NCBI GenBank assembly: GCA_016218085.1
Contig: JACREY010000012.1
Coordinates: 62,001-126,000, forward strand
Reading direction: 5' to 3'
Source of the DNA: Ignavibacteriota bacterium
GTDB taxonomy: Bacteria > Bacteroidota > Ignavibacteria > Tepidaquicellales > Tepidaquicellaceae
Length of the DNA stretch: 64,000 bases
Position 1 is the stretch's first letter; each line of letters opens with the position of its first letter. The notes under the pieces were generated by a model. It worked only from the letters and a program-made list of their open reading frames with translations. It did no database searches and had not been told where the DNA came from. Below, piece after piece: positions 60,957-64,000 of this stretch. Made by a program: the position numbers and the translations under genes.

Positions 60957-61895
60957 ATGAAATATATTGTAATAGGAGAACCGTGTGTTGACCTGATTCA
61001 TAAAACCGACGGCAATGTAATACACAGTTACGGAGGTGTGCTTTACTCCGTTATTTCACTGTCAGTGCTTGCGGCGAAGAAGGATGATGTCATATGCCCG
61101 GTTATGAATCTCGGTGCTGATGAATACGATAATATTACGGGAATACTGAAAAAGTATCCGAACATTAATACAGAAGGAATATATAAAGTCGCTCACCCGA
61201 CCAGGAAAGTCAACCTGTATTACGACCTCTACAACTCGGGAAAATCGGCAAGAATGGAAACTTCCACGGAGCCTACATATACAATAGATTATAAATCCAT
61301 CGAAAAATTTCTTCCTGAAGCCGATGCTGTTCTGGTGAATATGATTTCAGGAGTAGATATCACTCTTGATACGCTGAAAAGCATAAGGAAAAATTTCGGA
61401 GGATTTATGCATATAGATATTCACAACTTAGTGATGAAAACAAATCCCGACGGAACAAGGGAGCATACAAACCTCGAAAACTGGAGAGAGTGGTGCTCGA
61501 ATACAAATACTGTCCAGATGAATGAATTTGAAGTTACTACACTGTCCCGCTCGAAAAAAATCGAATATGAAGTTATCGGGGAAGTCCTGATTAATATGAA
61601 CGCCAATGTAACAGGCATCATTATTACACGCGGAAAAAACGGTGTGAGCGGATTTACACGTCAGGAAAAGGTTTTCGGGAACGAAAAATTCTTTGACCTT
61701 GATAAGGATGATGTAAGCGCAGTTGAAAGCCCGCACTTCGTCGACAGCACAGGATGCGGGGATGTTTTTGCCGCATCTTTCACGCTGGATTTCTCCAAGA
61801 ACGGGAATTTCAGGAAAAGCCTGCATTATGCAACACGGATTGCATCTTTTAATACGTCCCTCGAAGGAATTAATGAACTGCATAAATTAAGATAA
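60957..61895 (+). CDS. PfkB-family sugar kinase
   Basis: A 312-residue ribokinase/PfkB-fold kinase. It starts with VIGEPCVDLIHK. The family's second signature, DSTGCGDVFAASFTLDF (about 262-278), holds the catalytic aspartate and anion hole. The middle has the ATP-side IIITRGKNGVSGF. The substrate is unknown; a sugar or nucleoside is likely. It is followed 1 bp later by the reductase gene, so the two are coupled, suggesting a joint role in sugar or sugar-nucleotide metabolism. Confidence 0.9.
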   Translation: MKYIVIGEPCVDLIHKTDGNVIHSYGGVLYSVISLSVLAAKKDDVICPVMNLGADEYDNITGILKKYPNINTEGIYKVAHPTRKVNLYYDLYNSGKSARMETSTEPTYTIDYKSIEKFLPEADAVLVNMISGVDITLDTLKSIRKNFGGFMHIDIHNLVMKTNPDGTREHTNLENWREWCSNTNTVQMNEFEVTTLSRSKKIEYEVIGEVLINMNANVTGIIITRGKNGVSGFTRQEKVFGNEKFFDLDKDDVSAVESPHFVDSTGCGDVFAASFTLDFSKNGNFRKSLHYATRIASFNTSLEGINELHKLR

Positions 61896-61896
61896 A

Positions 61897-62796
61897 GTGG
61901 CTGAAAGAATTTTAATTACCGGTGCAAATGGACTGCTCGGTCAGGCGGTTATGCATATCTTTACAAGGGAATCCGATTTCGAGCTTGTTCAAAGCTCGGT
62001 AGAGGATAAACCGTTCATTAATTTCGGTTCGGAATATTACAAGCTCGATATTACCAATAAGGAAGAAGTAAAAGATGCAGTGCGCAGGTTCAATCCGAAA
62101 ATAATCCTTAACTGCGCCGCATTCACCGATGTGGATAAATGCGAAACCGAAAGGGAACTTTGCTGGAAACTGAATGTCGATGCGGTTAAGAATCTGATAA
62201 TTGCCTCGCGAATAAATGATGCAAAGATTATTCACTATTCCACCGATTACGTCTTCGACGGAAAAAACGGGCCTTATGATGAAACCGCTACTCCAAACCC
62301 GATTTCCTTTTACGGTAGGTCAAAACTTGCAAGCGAAAATGCACTTATCGCAAGCGGAGCTGACTCAGCAATTATCAGGACCATGGTTCTCTTCGGACTG
62401 GGCGTTAACGTAAAACCAAACTTTGCACTTTGGATGATTAACAAGCTTAAAGCAAAAGAGCCCATTAACATAGTTGACGATATGTCGGGAAACAGCACCA
62501 TCTCCGATGACCTTGCATACGGCTCGCTTAAGCTCATAGAAAAAAACGCAAAGGGAATTTACCATATTGCAGGACGCGATATTGAATCGAGATATGACTT
62601 TACGATGAAACTGTGTGATGTATTCGGATTCGATAAAAAACTCATTGCAAGAATTAAAACAAAAGACCTGAACCAGCCCGCACCAAGGCCGCTGAAATCA
62701 GGACTGATAACACTTAAAGCAGAAACAGAGCTCGGATTTACCCCGATGGATACGGTAGAATCATTGAGATTTTTAAAATATCAGCTTGGAAATTAA
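61897..62796 (+). CDS. dTDP-4-dehydrorhamnose reductase-like SDR protein
   Basis: A 299-residue NAD(P)-dependent short-chain dehydrogenase of the RfbD/RmlD type. The nucleotide site is ITGANGLLGQAVM (about 6-18). NCAAFTDVDKCE (about 72), HYSTDYVFDGKNGPYDE (about 110) and the catalytic YGRSK (about 138-142) follow the family order. The start is GTG, 1 bp after the kinase stop codon. It would reduce a dTDP-4-keto-6-deoxy sugar, but other rml genes are absent here, so the exact sugar is open. Confidence 0.88.
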   Translation: MAERILITGANGLLGQAVMHIFTRESDFELVQSSVEDKPFINFGSEYYKLDITNKEEVKDAVRRFNPKIILNCAAFTDVDKCETERELCWKLNVDAVKNLIIASRINDAKIIHYSTDYVFDGKNGPYDETATPNPISFYGRSKLASENALIASGADSAIIRTMVLFGLGVNVKPNFALWMINKLKAKEPINIVDDMSGNSTISDDLAYGSLKLIEKNAKGIYHIAGRDIESRYDFTMKLCDVFGFDKKLIARIKTKDLNQPAPRPLKSGLITLKAETELGFTPMDTVESLRFLKYQLGN

Positions 62797-62801
62797 TTTT
62801 A

Positions 62802-63266
62802 TTGCCACAGATTCACAGATTTAAAGCATATGGAGAAATATTCAAAAGATAATTATCCTCTTCAGGATGAAACTTTTCAGATAATAGGAATTTGTATGGA
62901 AATACATAGAATTCTTGGCAAAGGTTTGTTGGAAATCGTTTATAAAGATGCAATTGAGTATGAATTAAAGAACAAAAACATTATATACGAAAGAGAAAAA
63001 AGATACGATATTAAATATAAGGATATAATATTACCTCATAATTTCTTTGCGGATTTTGTTGTTATGGATAAAATTATTTTAGAAATAAAAGCGCAAAAAA
63101 ATTTAGGTGAAGAACATTTTAATCAGGTTTTAAATTATTTAGCAATATCTAAGTGTAAAATTGGATTAATAGTTAATTTTGGTGAAAGTTCGTTAAAATA
63201 TAAAAGAGTGATTTTATAAATACACGGATTTAATCTGTGGGGTACCCCATGGGTCATCTGTGGCAA
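62802..63266. mobile_element. GxxExxY cassette bounded by TTGCCACAGAT / ATCTGTGGCAA
   Basis: TTGCCACAGAT (62802-62812) is the exact reverse complement of ATCTGTGGCAA (63256-63266). Just inside each end is a second CACAGAT-type word (CACAGATT at 62814-62821; AATCTGTGG at 63232-63240). The 465-bp unit holds one gene for a PD-(D/E)XK-like protein and nothing else. No transposase is encoded, so movement, if any, would need help from elsewhere. Confidence 0.6.
62830..63219 (+). CDS. GxxExxY family protein (PD-(D/E)XK nuclease-like)
   Basis: A 129-residue protein of the GxxExxY family. The name motif is GLLEIVY (about 36-42), inside GICMEIHRILGKGLLEIVYK. A PD-(D/E)XK-like active site is suggested by NFFADFVV followed by IILEIKAQ (about 75-95). 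It ends SLKYKRVIL, typical of the family. The cellular function is unknown. The gene sits alone between inverted CACAGAT-type ends and splits the reductase gene from serS. Confidence 0.92.
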   Translation: MEKYSKDNYPLQDETFQIIGICMEIHRILGKGLLEIVYKDAIEYELKNKNIIYEREKRYDIKYKDIILPHNFFADFVVMDKIILEIKAQKNLGEEHFNQVLNYLAISKCKIGLIVNFGESSLKYKRVIL

Positions 63267-63278
63267 AAATATTAATAT

Positions 63279-64000
63279 ATGTTAGACATAAAACTTATCC
63301 GTGAGAATCCCGGTTACGTCAGGGAAAAACTCAAATTAAGAAACGAAGACGATGCAGTGATTCTAAAGCTTCAGGAAATCGATAAAAAACGTCTTGAAAT
63401 TATCAGGAAAGCAGAAGTGCTGAAGGAACTCAGGAATAAGGTTTCGGATGAAATCGGCACAATGAAAAAAGCTAAGCAGAATGCCGATGATAAAATTGCC
63501 GAAATGAAAAAAGTGTCGGACGAAATCAAGCAGTTCGACGAAGACCTCCGCAAAGTCGACGAGGAAATCGAAAAAGAGCTTTATTACATTCCCGCACTCC
63601 CTGCCGATGATATTCCGGTCGGAAAATCCGCAGATGAAAATGTTGAAAAAATCGTTTGCGGCGAAAAACTTAATTTCGATTTTAAAGTTAAAGACCACGT
63701 CGAGCTCGGCAAGTCGCTCGATATACTTGACTTCGAGCGCGGCACCAAGATTTCAGGAAGCGGATTCCCGCTATATAAAGGTAAAGGTGCAACGATTGAG
63801 AGAGCTTTAATCAATTTTATGCTCGATACTCATATTGCAAATGGATACAAAGAAGTGATGCCTCCCGTGCTTGTTAACCGCGCATCTATGGAAGCCGCGG
63901 AGAAAGTACCTAAATTCGAAGAGGATATGTACCGCACAGACCCTGATGATTTGTTTGCGATTCCAACTGCTGAAGTTCCGATTATCAATATTCACCGCGA
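63279..64000 (+). CDS. serS: Seryl-tRNA synthetase (partial, 5' part)
   Basis: The first 240 residues of a class II synthetase, running off the window end. The start MLDIKLIRENPGYVREKL is typical. Residues about 28-100 form the long two-helix coiled-coil arm that grips tRNA-Ser (rich in Glu/Lys: KKAKQNADDKIAEMKKV). The catalytic domain then begins: SGSGFPLYKGKGATIERALINFM and GYKEVMPPVLVN (about 180-200), with EEDMYRTD and IPTAEVPI (about 218-235). The ATG at 63279 follows the GxxExxY cassette end by 12 bp. Confidence 0.96.
   Translation, partial: MLDIKLIRENPGYVREKLKLRNEDDAVILKLQEIDKKRLEIIRKAEVLKELRNKVSDEIGTMKKAKQNADDKIAEMKKVSDEIKQFDEDLRKVDEEIEKELYYIPALPADDIPVGKSADENVEKIVCGEKLNFDFKVKDHVELGKSLDILDFERGTKISGSGFPLYKGKGATIERALINFMLDTHIANGYKEVMPPVLVNRASMEAAEKVPKFEEDMYRTDPDDLFAIPTAEVPIINIHR

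Noticed and set aside
1-64000. tRNA, rRNA or riboswitch genes in the intergenic gaps
   Set aside because: All gaps are under about 330 bp. By eye, none shows a cloverleaf, rRNA segment or known riboswitch core; a covariance-model search would be decisive.

Overview
The window looks like a chromosomal piece of an Ignavibacteria-type member of the Bacteroidota/Chlorobi group. The base composition is AT-rich. Eight secreted proteins end in the C-terminal sorting domain of the type IX secretion system (T9SS), with the NYPNPFNP box typical of that lineage. DUF4835, PorV/PorQ-like and DUF4097 proteins point the same way. No rRNA, tRNA, CRISPR array, transposase or phage module was seen.

Layout. 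1-8.3 kb: end of a membrane protein, a small zinc-knuckle protein, an eight-haem cytochrome with a T9SS tail, an outer-membrane barrel, LemA, a nucleotidyltransferase/phosphohexomutase fusion and a PTS EIIA protein. 8.4-13.2 kb: a head-to-tail array of three T9SS beta-propeller proteins. 13.5-16.3 kb: pyruvate phosphate dikinase. 16.4-22.1 kb: a leftward operon prx-ribF-rpsO-pnp-STAS-Rieske-queG. 22.3-32.0 kb: two T9SS BNR proteins, HflX, a glutaryl-CoA-type dehydrogenase, long-form IspH, a lipoprotein and a truncated BNR gene. 32.25-46.65 kb: a tight eleven-gene rightward operon resembling the E. coli yge/ygf/xdh/ssnA group. 46.7-52 kb: lipoprotein, cysS, adenine deaminase, class D beta-lactamase, TauE/SafE-type membrane protein. 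52-57 kb: two more T9SS proteins around a GIY-YIG nuclease cassette. 57-64 kb: hydrolase, DUF4097, DUF4835, PorV-like barrel, PfkB kinase, dTDP-4-dehydrorhamnose-reductase-like protein, a GxxExxY cassette and the start of serS.

How the genes fit together. The central operon encodes a dihydropyrimidine-dehydrogenase-like flavoprotein, SsnA, YgeY, a hydantoinase-type amidohydrolase, a two-subunit molybdenum hydroxylase, the YgeW carbamoyltransferase, two PLP enzymes and two molybdenum-cofactor maturation proteins. With adenine deaminase 2 kb away, this reads as a reductive or anaerobic purine (urate/xanthine) catabolic route. The T9SS cargo, including the cytochrome, should sit on the cell surface.

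The most unusual layer is small palindromic DNA. An identical 28-bp palindrome lies in frame inside the sorting-domain codons of two T9SS genes. A GIY-YIG nuclease and a GxxExxY protein are each bracketed by inverted copies of intergenic palindromes. Several intergenic spacers consist of degenerate 7-bp-period repeats.
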